Of a stretch of 64,000 nt of DNA, positions 10,701-21,345 are shown in pieces. The position numbers and the translations under genes were made by a program. Source of the DNA: Capronia americana (Eukaryota; Ascomycota; Eurotiomycetes; Chaetothyriales; Herpotrichiellaceae); NCBI GenBank assembly GCA_016110215.1, contig JADWQD010000004.1, forward strand, positions 1,674,001-1,738,000, given 5' to 3'. Positions within the stretch are counted from its first letter, which is position 1, and each line of letters begins with the position of its first letter. Below the pieces are notes generated by a model. That model had not been told where the DNA came from. It saw only the letters and a list, made by a program, of their open reading frames with translations, and did no database searches.

Positions 10701-11690
10701 GAAGACAAGAAGAAGGAAGCATTCCTTCGGAGTATCGAGGACCGGCCGAACAGTGACGATGACGACGACGATTTTGACCGCCCAGAAACCCAGCCCGAGG
10801 AGGACTCGCAAACAAAGGATGGCCAGAATACGCCGTTGAATCAAAGGGGTGAAGGCAACACGTTTCAGCCTTTGAGAGATGCCGCTAGCCAGCCCCTCGC
10901 GGATACAGGAGCATCAAAGCTGAATCAAGGCGTACAAATCGGTCGTCGTAGTGGCATGCAAATCAACAGGAAACCAGCAACATTGGCTGAAATCCGAGAA
11001 TCCGTTTCGTTCCTCATCGAAGAGCCGGATTCTCAAGCAGGGACCATCGACCTCGGCCTCTCCGACTCAGACGACGATGCCGAAGCCTACGTTGACCTCG
11101 ACCGCCATTTTCAAGCTGCTGAAGCAGACGAGAACGCCGAGGAGGCAAATGACCTCGGCGACTTCATCGTTGACGACGACGATGGCCAACCCGAGAGAGA
11201 AACAACGTTCAAGAAGCCCGCCCTACCCACCTCGGAATCTCGCGCACCTTTCTCGGAACGTCGGACCGGGGAACGAGTCAACGTCGTCAACCGTTTGAGC
11301 ATGCTCCAGCAACAGTCTTCCTCCGGCACCTCGAATACCACAAAATTGGCATTCTACACGTCAACATCCTCTGCCCATAGCTCGTTCGGCAAAGTGCCCA
11401 CTCTCCTACGCCGAGCAACCACAAATTCAAGCTTGGGAAGCATGGCGGGCAGAGACGAGAACGTGTCGGCAACGGGAGTCGTCACGAACAAGACGGAGCG
11501 AGGGAAAGCTAGTGATGAGAAGACGTTTGTTCGGAAGGGAACAGGTGGAAGGAGGAATGCGGTTAATTATAGACCGACCGTGAGGGAGGAGAAGATGTCT
11601 CAGCGAGCCGGAGTAGCAAAGAAAGCTGCGGCAAAGGCGAAGAAGGGGGGATTCTTGGGTGGTTTGCTCAATGGTGGAAGCTGGAACTGA
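7722..11690 (+). CDS. MRC1: DNA replication checkpoint mediator Mrc1 (claspin-like)
   Basis: One uninterrupted frame of 1322 residues. It is very acidic and disordered, with many SD/DSDSD and SQ/TQ motifs that suit Mec1/ATR-type phosphorylation. The MRC1-like domain spans about 830-1010, starting near RLKRGRAVFDDSDDE and running through a charged helical segment with AKLFADRERQQDE and RRREAKRREFAKMRRELLKDE. Mrc1/claspin travels with the replication fork (Tof1-Csm3, DNA polymerase epsilon) and relays the replication-stress signal to Rad53/Cds1 kinase. Length and composition match fungal Mrc1. The absence of introns in a 4-kb gene stands out against the intron-rich neighbours, but the frame is intact from a clean ATG. 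Confidence 0.9.
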   Translation: MASSPVSPSIVSSPRSITSMLTPTRKVQALLAQFSDSDSDIDAPARTQNVHEKTISQPLNTPGETRAAEPLEESEDEDILAPRRLPTAKQFVTATPEQTPHPGWNNAPETFSTGEAGGHDKLFSDSEEDGILGPRHATKSEATKSAFRSPSPLFFPSPEGHKSKFLALVEKHRKHREEREAEEAQKRVLQLQSLKSQKQEQRKPRGSSPADDTEEDSDVSEGAGGHTLSKQARPTRKASKKALEEMNRETQRISRNMQLAHQARTKKKITKDSLLARFNFPMAASKAGQDHEASATSSSREPSEDEAEKSHDTPPTSPPTDIRSPKLSKGKGRALSVEPVEQVVRTQLVTMPGSGVVDEQPLKPTIKPLTGPLRAKTPSLDTIWSYDDDSGSDLEVITSGADKRKYAVFEHLRAKKSKEAPSHIALRSLANLLRDDRKRSGSAAEVEAQLRRLAREQAQQEKQHRLDELMAKGVIIQTAEEREREQQEVEDLLERARQEAVDIQKREKAAAKKEGNYTKDDLDDEDESDDEDFAVEDDDGDNEDSGEDSEEDVDNTEDEEPDGIQGAEQDEGNLLDDVAEEQDPTESSSTGSAAEIDNEHSDDAAEDSPPVDWVPRKPRLNRIVSDDEEEADKDLPRSPELPIPAKTPLSLTRSTRKQIPGLQMSDDLPIGLTQAFDATMADSQSQDLPVTQEQDSLQMTADLPSPNLAMVPKLYRLDSIDVITDSQPASQTQPLNVNLSFSQSEMVPQSPGIQSGVTGMDMTPSQPQFEPTQDGGYVLSPFMGNRFAIETPQRAPPDSTVDTIVVPNDLQDSPIMQRKSRLKRGRAVFDDSDDEATEAKDPSAFDVMQRAAAKQSREAFDKQKSRAREAVDDAAEESEDEYAGLGGASDDEINDEENEDDRRMIDEDTQVGVGDEAKLAKLFADRERQQDEAAVSKLLKDITTGALRRKRGNDDLDLSDEEDAVVRRREAKRREFAKMRRELLKDEAVGKIAEDKKKEAFLRSIEDRPNSDDDDDDFDRPETQPEEDSQTKDGQNTPLNQRGEGNTFQPLRDAASQPLADTGASKLNQGVQIGRRSGMQINRKPATLAEIRESVSFLIEEPDSQAGTIDLGLSDSDDDAEAYVDLDRHFQAAEADENAEEANDLGDFIVDDDDGQPERETTFKKPALPTSESRAPFSERRTGERVNVVNRLSMLQQQSSSGTSNTTKLAFYTSTSSAHSSFGKVPTLLRRATTNSSLGSMAGRDENVSATGVVTNKTERGKASDEKTFVRKGTGGRRNAVNYRPTVREEKMSQRAGVAKKAAAKAKKGGFLGGLLNGGSWN

Positions 11691-12846
11691 ATGAGTGCTG
11701 TTTGGGTAGGAGTGATTGACGGTCTCGTAGTGATTGTGATCAAGTTGGTCCTGTCTTCTACAAAAGGGCCATGGTACAATTCCAACGATCCCAACCTATC
11801 GTTTAATCACAATTAATCCCCCACTAACTTGGCCCATCATCCCATCCACCTCATATCGCAATTCCGTCGAAACATACAATATCTCACTCCTGCGCTATCT
11901 TCGTAGCCACTGTGTCGACGGTTGACATCTATCTGCAGGACCAATAGACTCCCGGTTTAGAAGAGTTTCACAGTGATATAGAGGACAAAATGACACCATA
12001 GTCTGACCAGGACTCTGTGCCTTTTCACTTGAGGTAGCTCTCCCGGCTTGGATTTTCACCCGTGGATATCAAGCTGGCGGAGTATCAATCAGTGCGGAAG
12101 GAAGTTAGGACAGGATACAGAATAGGGCCTAAGTGCTACTATGTGGAAGTCAACCGCTCACTACGATTAGGGACACCGCCGGCCCCGATGGCCCTGAATA
12201 GTTAAGCTTGGGGCGAGGTCGGCCTAATTTCCTCCCGGGGTGCGGCACTGCATGACTGGTTAATGTCTCGTTATGCTTGTCGAAGCTTGTCAACTTTAAG
12301 CGATTTTAAAAACAGATCGAAGGTCAGGCTCAGGCTCACCTCACCTCCACCTGCAGTACTCGTCTCGATGCTCGTAGGACGGGAGTGGGTGCCACGTGCT
12401 CCCAAATGACACTCCCCCCATCTCACCTTCTTCTTGATTATATACTCACTTGCCCCTTGAGGCCTTTGCCTAAACCGGTCCTGTGGTACCGTCTACACCT
12501 TTCGGTGGGGCTGACGCTGTCCTGTGCTCACCCCAGCATAGCCACACTGCCCTCAATATAGCACCTATAGAACGATGTATTATGGACACCTTGTGCGGGA
12601 ATCCGCCGAGGAGGAGACGAATCATGAAAGAGGGATGAGCCTGTCCAAGTCGCAACGCACGGTATAAGCTAGATGGATCCCACGTTCGACCAAAAAGCAC
12701 GATAGTTTCCACTCCCACGGCCGTCGGTTTCAGTCAAGAATTAATTACACGACAGGGAAACGCAAGCAGAAGAAAGGAATACTCGTGATTTCTGAAGCGT
12801 TCCACCTACAGCGTCTCCAACAGAATACGAAGCTTCACACCCTATC
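11691..12846. other. Intergenic region between MRC1 and lysozyme-like gene
   Basis: About 1.15 kb without a convincing gene. It holds the MRC1 3' region and the promoter and leader of the next gene; TTATATACTC near 12435 is a weak TATA-like match. A signal-peptide exon for the lysozyme-like gene could be expected here, but I could not find one. Confidence 0.4.
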
Positions 12847-13830
12847 ATGGCAGCTGTTGTGCAACCACATCTTGTACATCAAGGAGATCCCGATGCTTCA
12901 CACGGCGGAGCCCCAGGAAGCCCCGGCGGTGGAGATGAAGAACAAGGAGGACTGCCAGAGGGTACGGCGCCCATTGACGAGACATACTATCACTGCAGTG
13001 GACCTGCATCGGCGTTTGAGCAAGAATTCGACCCCCACGTCTGCTCGTACGATGACCTGTTCGAACATTTCCAGCCGACGATCGTCCAGACGAACAGCAC
13101 GCACGGAGATGGAGAACAGGCCGCTAATATGGTCGGTTACCTCCTTTGGTCTGGGCAGAGATGGACAGCTCGGTTCGGTTCGGTCGCTTACAAGGAGGCT
13201 TTTGTAGATCCACGAGGCCATTCAGTCAGTCAGTGCGGCAACGGGCGTCGAAGACGTTATCCTATTATGCATGATCATGCAAGAAAGCACAGGCAACTGT
13301 TTCGTGCCGGTAGGTTCTGGGGTCGTTGGATTTCCGTGTCCTTCCCCATCCCCGTGGCTGGCCACTCACCCTCTCTGTCTGGTTTATGGTTGAGGCGGGA
13401 GGCTGACAAGGAAAATTAGACAACCATCGACGCCGATGGAGAGCCGACTGGTGGGCTGATGCAGTGTTCGGGTGCGGCGGGTGTTGATACCCAGGTATGT
13501 GAGGCGTGCTCCCAAGGAGCGGGAAAATGGGGCGCTCTTCCCACAACAGATGTGCTCGCGGTAAACACGGGTTCGCTAATCATCCTCTCTTATTGCCAGG
13601 GCGGCGAGTTGACACAAGATATCGTCGAGCATATGATCTCGGTAGGCGCTCAACATCTGAAGGGAAATCTGGACCAAGCGCAGGGTAACGTCTACGAGGC
13701 CCTGAGGCTGTATAATTCAGGGAGCGTGGCGGCGGATGGAGACTTGAGCAGTCCGAATAGCGTGGGAACTCCGAGTTATGTCAACGATATGGCGAACCGG
13801 TTCCATGGGTGGATATCGGGCGGCAATTGA
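12847..13830 (+). CDS. Lysozyme-like (transglycosylase SLT-fold) protein
   Basis: Four exons: 12847-13131, 13208-13309, 13420-13494 and 13600-13830; 230 residues. The splices assemble the lysozyme-superfamily core: the catalytic-Glu helix VILLCMIMQESTGNC (exon 2), then GGLMQCSG (exon 3), the SLT GLMQ signature, then GNVYEALRLYNSG and YVNDMANRFHGWI (exon 4). The glutamate in MQESTG is the predicted general acid that cleaves peptidoglycan-type or chitin-like glycans. Related small proteins are found in many Pezizomycotina, usually without a proven substrate. The N-terminal about 60 residues are Gly/Pro-rich with no signal peptide from this ATG, so either the protein is not secreted by the usual route or a 5' exon is missed. 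The first donor (GTCGGT) is weak. Domain call good, 5' end poor. Confidence 0.7.
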
Positions 13831-14389
13831 TGGGAGCGGTGTTTGTCATGGTTGTTTATAGCGTGGAAGTGGAAGGGCACATACATGGGCATCGGATGTG
13901 GGCACACGGGCCCTCTCAGTTTGAGGGATTGATTGATTCGGCCCTTGTCATTATGAAAGGCCGGAGAATTGTACAAGAAATTAATAGACTTGTTGGGACT
14001 CTAATTCTTGCACACTAACATCGATGTATTTGAGATGGCATTGCTAGCAGAATCGTGCTCGTGCCACGAAGATACGACAATATCCAATGTCGGTATCACA
14101 GTCGAATTGTTCCGCAGATTGTCTTGTTACAGGCGATCTTGTCGGCTAAGTACAGTAATATTTACCGGAGTTTCTAAAGCAGGTCTGCTGAGAAGCATTT
14201 CCATTACATTCTCTCCCACAGCCAGGCAGCCTGAGTATTTCTCATGATGTGAGTCCCACTTCTCTCAACCATTTTCTCTGGTCTCCATGAGCTGCCAGCC
14301 GGATCATGCGCCATTGTGCGCAGACCGACCTCCTCACCAGATCTATGCCCATAAACTCAACTCAGCGTATTCAGCACGCTCCGGTATGC
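13831..14389. other. Intergenic spacer
   Basis: This 559-bp convergent gap separates the lysozyme-like gene from the orphan gene on the minus strand. Short frames are present but nothing is supported. Confidence 0.45.
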
Positions 14390-15099
14390 TCAGTACAATT
14401 GATTGCTACACGCCGGAGGTTTCACCCATGTCATTTCCAAGACGTCCGTCTTGGGACACGCGCAGCTGAGCCAAAACGTCGCGATGCAACACGCCACCTG
14501 CTTCCACGTGTCGAGGTTCATAATATACGTACCTCGATCGTCGGTCACCATGTCGTCTTCGATCCCTTCGACGAGAAGGTAACAATCCAGGGTCGGTCTG
14601 CAGCACGGAACGTCGATCTGGGAGGGTTCGTATTCATATGTATCGTCGTCCCTTCGCTTGTGCTTTAGCGGGGCGTAGTTCTGCCACTTCATTCGCTCTA
14701 TCTACAAAACAAGAAATAAATAATAGATCAGGCGCCTGACACAAGCGGGTATAGAACAGGTAGGTAGGGGTCCGAACGTACGAATTCATCGACCGGATCG
14801 GACGGCGATACTGTGACATTCTCGAACAGATCAGAAACAGACAGAGTTTTCACTAACGAATGCCTTTCTGGTGCGGGTGGTGCTGGTGGTGCTGGTGGTG
14901 CTCGTGTTCGTAAAGGTCGTGCTCTGTATTCGTCGCCGTAGTAGTCAGACTCGGAGGGCCAGTCGTCTTGACAGGTGATGCCGTCCGCGCAATCGAAGTC
15001 AGGGTGTTTGGGCATCCATGTACAGACGTCGAGTGAGGGGAGCTCCATCATGGAGAGTACGCACGTCGCGGGACCAAGCCTCAGCCACAGGAGCTGCAT
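14390..15099 (-). CDS. Hypothetical protein
   Basis: Minus strand; exons 15099-14782 and 14701-14390, joined in phase across an 80-nt intron (GTACGT donor, TTGTAG acceptor); 209 residues. Not recognised. Visible features are a short N-terminal hydrophobic stretch (MQLLWLRLGPATCVLSMM), an acidic middle with DDWPSESDYYGDEYR, an Ala-Pro repeat (APPAPPAPPAP, coded by a GGTGGTGCT repeat near 14878-14905), and a Cys/Trp-containing C-terminus. The intron and sustained sensible composition on both sides support a real gene. The frame continues upstream of this ATG to 15174 without another ATG, so the start is uncertain. It could be a small secreted or lineage-specific protein. Confidence 0.45.
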
Positions 15100-16781
15100 G
15101 TTAACTAGTACCTGTTGTCTGCCGGTAGAGAGATGCGGCGAGTATGATGGATGGGAAGCTGGCGAAGGGTGCACCGTTTATACACCTGCAGAATACGTCG
15201 AAGGGGACCTAGATGGGGCCCGGAACAGAGGACCTGCGCTCTCGGGCCAGCAGAGCAAAAGATCCGCGCTCAGCTGTTTGTTACTCGTCAGCCAGGCCCG
15301 AACAGATGCGCTGCAGTAGACTAGCTGTATCCTTGCCGATATGGTACCTTGCGGAATTCGAGACATTTTCACCATTTGTAAATGCTGCGACGCATGGTGC
15401 ACCAAGAAACTGCGAGTTTTCGTCTTGCGCTGTGACAGGCTGAGAACTCCAGCCAAATCCCGGCAACCAACGGTATTTTGCAGCTGTGTTGATATTCGTC
15501 AAAGGACGTATACAAGGCAAGTCTTCTGGAAGCCTGTCGTCTTCGGCCACTGTGTGAGCCTCACCCACGCGCACTTACCTCAACATCTGGGATACTCTAA
15601 TCGCGGCTCCTTGAACTTAGACTAAAGAAACGTAGTCAGTGTTCAAAAGTCAGGCTGATCCATGGCCTGAACTGATGAGGTAACCAAGAGGTGGACAGGA
15701 ATGCCACCGAAATGCCACGATCATATAGACTTTGCCTTCAAGAGCAAATATCCAGGCCAACAAATGTGAGAGCCACTCTGTACGAGCCTCCATCCACAGG
15801 AAAGAATCTCGTTGCGCTGTTCGTGTCGACCCAAGCACTTTTACAGGTCTCTCGGTAGAAGTTAGGTTGCAGATCATGTCTTGAAGCAGGGGAGTAATTA
15901 CTGTCGATGAACGAGTTGATCGTTGCAACGGAAATCAATTCCGCAATTACCCCCTGACTATTCCTGATCTGTAAGCTCTGCTGTAGTGTCGCCGCTTCGA
16001 AGCTGACCATCTTGCAATGTCCTCTCCTTGATATCGCAACCAAATACTTGGTATTCAATACGGACCTACTCCGCCAGTCATTAAATTCTCAAGAAAATGA
16101 CTCTTTGTGCTATTGGGTGGGCAAGGTTAATGCGAAGGGCGAATACCTCGTGCCACTCGTGCCACCCAAACCCCGACCGTTGATGGGTGGACCTACAGCG
16201 AGTTTGTTCCATCCAGTATCACTATAGAGGACATTAATTGCGATGACCCTCTGAAATGATAGTGAGAGTATGCGTCCGGCAACTGCACACGCTCGCAATT
16301 TGTTTGCTTATTGATGAATTGCTCTGAAAGACGCTGGGCCACAAAGCAGAGATTTGTCTACGTTACTGTTCTGACTTTGTTTTCTGCTGCGAGCACTCAT
16401 AGGGCATTGAGTCTGTCCTCCGGCTTGCTGCTAGCTGGTGGAAGGGCATACAATGGGAGCACTGCGGCTGTCATGATGAGTGTTCGGGAGCCACTCCGCG
16501 CTCATTGTTAGCACAAGCCGTTCGCTGCTTCCCAAACCTTTTGAGGAGCGGTGCGTTGACATTGAGGTCATTGGGACATTGATGTGCCCGCGAAAGCATT
16601 GTCATCGCGTGTAATGCCAAGCCCGTCACTGAATTTCACCCACCTTGTCATTGATATTGTCGTGTCTTTCATCTGCTGCTGAATTTCCTCTCCCTCTCCC
16701 TCTCCCTCCTGTTCTCACCTACTCCTTCGTTGTTATTTGCGCCATTACAAGTCTAGAACACCCTCAATTCGACCATTCAAA
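15100..16781. other. Intergenic region and zinc-knuckle gene promoter
   Basis: About 1.7 kb with only short, unconvincing frames on either strand. The last part holds a pyrimidine-rich tract (about 16687-16712, repeated CTCTCC) just before the zinc-knuckle gene, a common fungal core-promoter feature. Confidence 0.45.
16687..16712 (+). promoter_or_regulatory. CT-rich tract upstream of the zinc-knuckle gene
   Basis: Four CTCTCC-type hexamers in a row lie about 70-95 bp before the start codon at 16782. Pyrimidine tracts in this position often mark strong transcription start regions in filamentous fungi. Inference from position. Confidence 0.35.
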
Positions 16782-18756
16782 ATGAGTGACTGGAACGACA
16801 CTACTGCTACAGCAGGTAAGCCAAGTTTCGCTCCTTCTTCCACCTCACTGTCGCCCAGAGAACACCACTATGTACAGTCTTCTTTTCAGCAGAAACAGAC
16901 GTTCTACCAAACCCTGCTTCAAGTACCCTGATCTCTGGATGATCGAAGAGAACCCCAACCCTTGTCTGAGCCCATCCTCACTGTTGTTTCCGAGTGAACG
17001 AACACTGACTTGAGTTTGTAGCCAACCAGGACTGGGATACCGGTGGTGCTGCGGGCTGGAACGATGACACTCCTGGTACCTTGCCGACTAACGGTAACGA
17101 TGGCTTCGGAGCTGGCACTGCCGAGCATGGTGATGATGCCTTCGCCGGTGACGGTGGTAGCAACGATCGTGCTTGTCGCAATTGCGGTCTAGGCAAGCTC
17201 GAATCTCAGCTGAACTGCCGATGAATAACCTGCTAATATTCTCCAGAGGGTCATATCGCTCGCGATTGCACAGAGCCACGCAAGATGGGTGCTTGCTTCA
17301 ACTGCGCAAGTCAAATTCTATCTGACATTTTCTTTGCTTCCAGACTACTAACACATCGCAGGGTCAGGAAGGTCACGTAAGTTGAACCTGTTTTCGCCTA
17401 CACCGGTCCCCAGACTCACATTTCCTCCCAGTCCAAGGCCGATTGCACCGAACCTCGCAAGTTCAAAGGAGAATGCCGCAACTGCAACCAAGAAGGCCAT
17501 ATGGCTAGTGATTGCCCTACCCGTGTCATCACATGCAAGAACTGCGAACAAGAAGGTGAGTTGAGCCTAGCAAGCCTCCTGTCCTACGACGAATACGCTG
17601 ACTCGATCGGTCTTTCAGGTCACGACGCTATCAACTGCACGAACCCCAAGGCTCTCGACAATTCTCGGGTCGCTGCGAAGAGCGAGGATGAGGCGTGGGC
17701 TCTCCTTCAGCAAGCCAGCGAGGAGCGCGACATCGGTGACTTCAAAGAAGCAGTACAAATCCTCTCCAAGGCCTGCCCAGACTACACCTACCCGAAGCTT
17801 GAGAAAGAGTTCCGTGCTCGCAAGTTCAGCATCTACCTGATTGCTATGGAGAAAGATCATGCCGCCGCCGGTATGGAAACCTGGACCAATGTCAATTTGC
17901 AAGGCGATATCGGTAAGAAGTACGCAGTCAGCTACTTCCTCTCCGACAAACCAGAGCGTCTCGCACTGGTTGACAAGTGGCCTGGTTCCCCAGAAGAGAA
18001 CCTCACTCGTCTGGCCGATGCCGGCATCCCTCTGAACCGTGGTGTCGAGAAGTGTACCAACTGCAACAAGCTGGGACATACCACTCGTCGCTGCCCTGAT
18101 GAGAAGACCTTCAGTTCCCAGCCCGTCGTCGTCTGCTACCTGTGTGGTGAGGAAGGCCATCGCGTCCGTGACTGCGCTATGGAGCGCAAGAACCTCAGTC
18201 GTGCCTGCAAGATCTGCGAATCCGAGGAACACATGGCAAAGGTACATCTCATGTTTTGCGCTCTCCAAATATACTTTTTAAGGACAGACTAGCTAACCTG
18301 CCTGCGTAGGACTGTCCGAACAAAGAGAAGCGCACCTGCCGCAACTGTGGTGAGGAGGACCACAAGGCTGCCGATTGTCCCAACCCGAAGAAGGTCACAT
18401 GCAATAACTGTGGTGAGGAGGGCCACATGCGAGCTGTGAGTTTCTATACTGTCCTTCCCATCTTCCCCTTCTCTCGCTGACTAGTTTGGCAGGAATGTCC
18501 CATGCCGCGCAAGAAGATCAACTGGGCCGAGGTCACCTGTAGTAAGTGTCAGCAGAAAGGACACGGTCGCGCCCGTTGCCCAGAGGCCGATCCCAAGGGG
18601 AAAGAAGGCGCCGGCGAGAGTGGCTTCGATACGGTCGATGGCGGTGATGCGAATGGCGATTGGAAACCCCCTGCTGACGCCGGCTCTGGACACGCTGAGT
18701 GGGGGATCGCACAGCCCAACAGCGCGAGCACGGGTTTCGCTGATGGTGGTTGGTAA
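16782..18756 (+). CDS. Ten-zinc-knuckle (CCHC) nucleic-acid-binding protein, CNBP/Gis2/Byr3 type
   Basis: Eight exons: 16782-16815, 17022-17192, 17247-17305, 17362-17376, 17432-17555, 17619-18241, 18310-18435 and 18493-18756; 471 residues. I count ten exact CX2CX4HX4C knuckles, four before and six after a central non-zinc segment (about 140-280). Several introns split knuckles. Two introns need GC-AG boundaries: donors GCAAGC at 17193 and GCAAGT at 17306. With GT donors the first would lose the four-residue Cys-His spacing. Exon 4 is only 15 nt and encodes GQEGH, the middle of knuckle 2. CNBP/Gis2 proteins bind single-stranded nucleic acid and mRNAs to modulate translation; this longer ten-finger form is the filamentous-fungal version. 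The N-terminus is Gly/Asp/Trp-rich. The final knuckle is followed by a Gly/Trp-rich tail. Confidence 0.88.
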
Positions 18757-19096
18757 GAGCACACGCGTTGCGTTCATCGTCATGCCAGCAATGTGAATTC
18801 GAGGTACGACGTCTTGGAGAGATATCGCGAGAGAACGATCATGCGAGGAATGAGCATAGCAGTACTTTTGCCTCTGCCTCTGCCTATCACAGGTCATGTA
18901 CGGCATTCGAAAAAGCTCTAGCCCAAAGGATTGAGGTAGATAGACACGATGAAATGTGCCACGCAAATCAATCGTGCTATTACTACGAGGTACTGTAACA
19001 CCAACACTTGAAACCCCGGGTTAAAACTTCCGTCCTCGTAGTCCCACTGATCGTTACTATCCATACTATCACATCGCGTTGGGCTGTAACATCACC
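18757..19096. other. Convergent 3' spacer
   Basis: The 340 bp between the zinc-knuckle gene and formamidase, which converge here. Nothing beyond 3' ends is visible. Confidence 0.5.
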
Positions 19097-20738
19097 TTAC
19101 TTCGTCGCCATAGCACACTTGCCCAGATCCCTCGCCGTGGCCTCGGCAGCAGGGCTGATATCAAAATCAAACACATCCATCGGCAGGCCGATGGTGGTGC
19201 AGGCGTTCGGAATGTCGACTATGCCCGCGACGTGGCCCTCGATGGGGATGCAGCTCAGCATCAGGTAGATCTGGTAGTCCGAGTAACCGTAGCGGCGGAG
19301 GTATTCGATGACGCGCAGGCAGGACTGGCGGTACGCGACCGTGGCGTCCATGTAGTGCTGCTTGCCGTGCTCGTCGACCGAGAAGCCCTCGAAGTAGATC
19401 ATGCGGCCTGGGGAGAATTGGCTACAATCACAGGGCGCGGGGCGCGCAGGTGTTAGATACATCCACACATACACATAATTATCGGTCACTAGGGAGTGCG
19501 GAGTGTGGACTGTGGATTGTGCATGGTAATGCAAAACTTGCGGACTTTGCGGACTTTCGGACTTGGGACTTACGGTTGCACAGGCCCCGGGATGTAGATG
19601 GGGGATTTCCCTCCCTGCATGCCGAGTTTCTTCTGCCCGTCCTTGATCACCTCGAACTTGATGGTGATGATGCCGGCGATTTCGATGGCGCCGCAGAATG
19701 AGATCTCGCCGTCGCCCTCTGCCATGTTCGTTAGCCTGTGAAACGAGTTGCGTGTACAGTACGGTATCTTGTGGGGTTTTTGAAGGTCGACATCAATCAG
19801 AAATGCTAAGGGGAGGGTGTGGGTGGTGGGTGGTCACCGCGTACGCGAGAAATGGAGGTCTCCGACGGAGAACTTGGCGCCCTTGACATGCACGGGCAGG
19901 TAGACTTTGCTCCCGCGCGACAGGTTCTTGATGTCGCAGTTCCCGCCGTGCTCGGGGCGGCCGGGGATGGTGCGCGCGCCTTCCTTGCCCACTTTGGCCT
20001 TGATGTCCTCGTCGGCGGAGCCGGCGTGCACGTTCTTGGGCTCCGGCGGCTGGGCGACGACGCGCTGCAGCGAGGTGGTGGAGATGAGCTCGGCCTCGCG
20101 CCGGTTCCATTCGGCGAGGATCTCGGGCGACGGCGCGCAGCCCAGGATGCCCGGGTGGATGAGGCCGGCGAAGCGCACGCCGGGAATGTGGCGCGACGAG
20201 CAGAAGATGCCCTCGAAGTCCCAGATCGCCTTGGCGGCCTCCGGGTAGATCTCGTCGAGGAAGCCGCCCCCGTTGTCCTTGTGGAAGACGCCCGTGAAGC
20301 CCCAGGGCTGGTGCTCGAAGGGCTGCACGTCCTGGATCTCGACCAGCAGCACGTCGCCCGGTTCGGCCGTCTCGATCTCGAACGGGCCGGAGAGATAGTG
20401 CACCTGGGTCAGGTCGACGTTCACGATGTCGTCGGCGTCGTCGGTGTTCTTGATCTGTCCGCCCGTCCAGTCTAGGCATTCGATCTTGACCGTCTCGCCG
20501 TTCTTGATCGTTCCGCAGAATGGGACTGGTTGGGTCGACCTGTTAGTGAGAGACGGATGTTGCCATGCTGCCGCCGAGCTTACCATCAGGATGCCATCTG
20601 TTCTGTATTTCGGTGTCAGTGGTTTGCCACGGGAGCAGTCAATCCTAGGACACGGTGGCTGCTCACATGCAGACATGGTTGATCCTTTGCAGGTTTGTCA
20701 AGATCGACCTTGAGCGCGGTTCGGATTGGGCCCGGCAT
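19097..20738 (-). CDS. fmdS: Formamidase (FmdA/AmdA family)
   Basis: Minus strand, five exons: 20738-20667, 20602-20584 (19 nt), 20525-19845, 19718-19574 and 19421-19097; 413 residues. The start MPGPIRTALKVDLDKP and the join LHNRWHPDVPFCGTIKNGE are standard for fungal formamidases. The core shows DWTGGQI, GDVLLVEIQD, WGFTGVFHKDNGGGF, IPGVRFAGLIHPG and GARTIPGRPEHGGNCDIK. The C-terminal exons carry GDGEISFCGAIE and PGPVQPQFSPGRMIYFEG. The enzyme hydrolyses formamide to formate and ammonia in the cytosol. Splice choices were fixed by these continuities; for example, the third acceptor lies inside ATGGCAG so that HFSQGDGEI is made. Length matches Aspergillus FmdS. Three HGATAR sites lie upstream, consistent with AreA-type nitrogen control. 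Confidence 0.93.
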
Positions 20739-21345
20739 GGTTCCAGACGATGGGACGAGCTACAGACGGGGCGATCGAAAGAGATTGAGGCAATTGGATT
20801 GACGGATGGGGAGCTCAACTACGAGGACTCGTAGCAGGACAAGCTAGATACAGCTCGAGAGAGCTCTTCATATCAACCTTTTTGTTTACTTTGCGGGGCA
20901 AGGGCCATCAGCATAACTCGCTACTACCCCTCACGATAGTGATAGGCACTTGTCCGTTGCTTGCATCTGGCCTCCGTCATCGATTTGGTGGAATGCCCTT
21001 GGTGCTCTGGTGGGCTCCAGATAAGACATCGCTGAGGTCCAATAATGGCCATTCGGTTAGACCAGGAAAGGCAGCTATGCTGGACGAACGGACGTTGCTT
21101 CCCCGCTGTGCCTGGAGCGAGTCTTCAAGTTACGTATGAGATAGGTGAGGTGCGGCGGAGGTATTCAAGCGCCGTCGAATTGCGTGAGAGCCGCGTTCGT
21201 GTCTTGGGTCGTTGGCTGGCGGACTTCTCCTTTTAGCTGATGCGACCGATCTCGACCGAGCGGAGATCGAGGACGACGCGAATCTCTCGAGCTGTGCCGG
21301 CATGTCCAGACCGGGAGCAGTGTTTCGCATCGATAGCGTCGCAAA
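20739..21345. other. Formamidase promoter region and deacylase 3' end
   Basis: A 607-bp interval. The two flanking genes are both on the minus strand, so this holds the formamidase promoter and the 3' end of the deacylase gene. No other gene is seen. Confidence 0.5.
20934..21024 (-). promoter_or_regulatory. Cluster of GATA-factor sites upstream of formamidase
   Basis: On the plus strand: CGATAG at 20934-20939, TGATAG at 20940-20945 and AGATAA at 21019-21024, all matching HGATAR and lying 196-286 bp before the formamidase start. Pairs of such sites are the typical AreA/Nit2 binding arrangement. Regulation is inferred, not shown. Confidence 0.4.

Noticed and set aside
19793..20479. 228-codon minus-strand frame overlapping formamidase in another frame
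   Set aside because: Arg/Pro/Gly-rich shadow in GC-rich coding sequence; the formamidase frame carries all conserved motifs.
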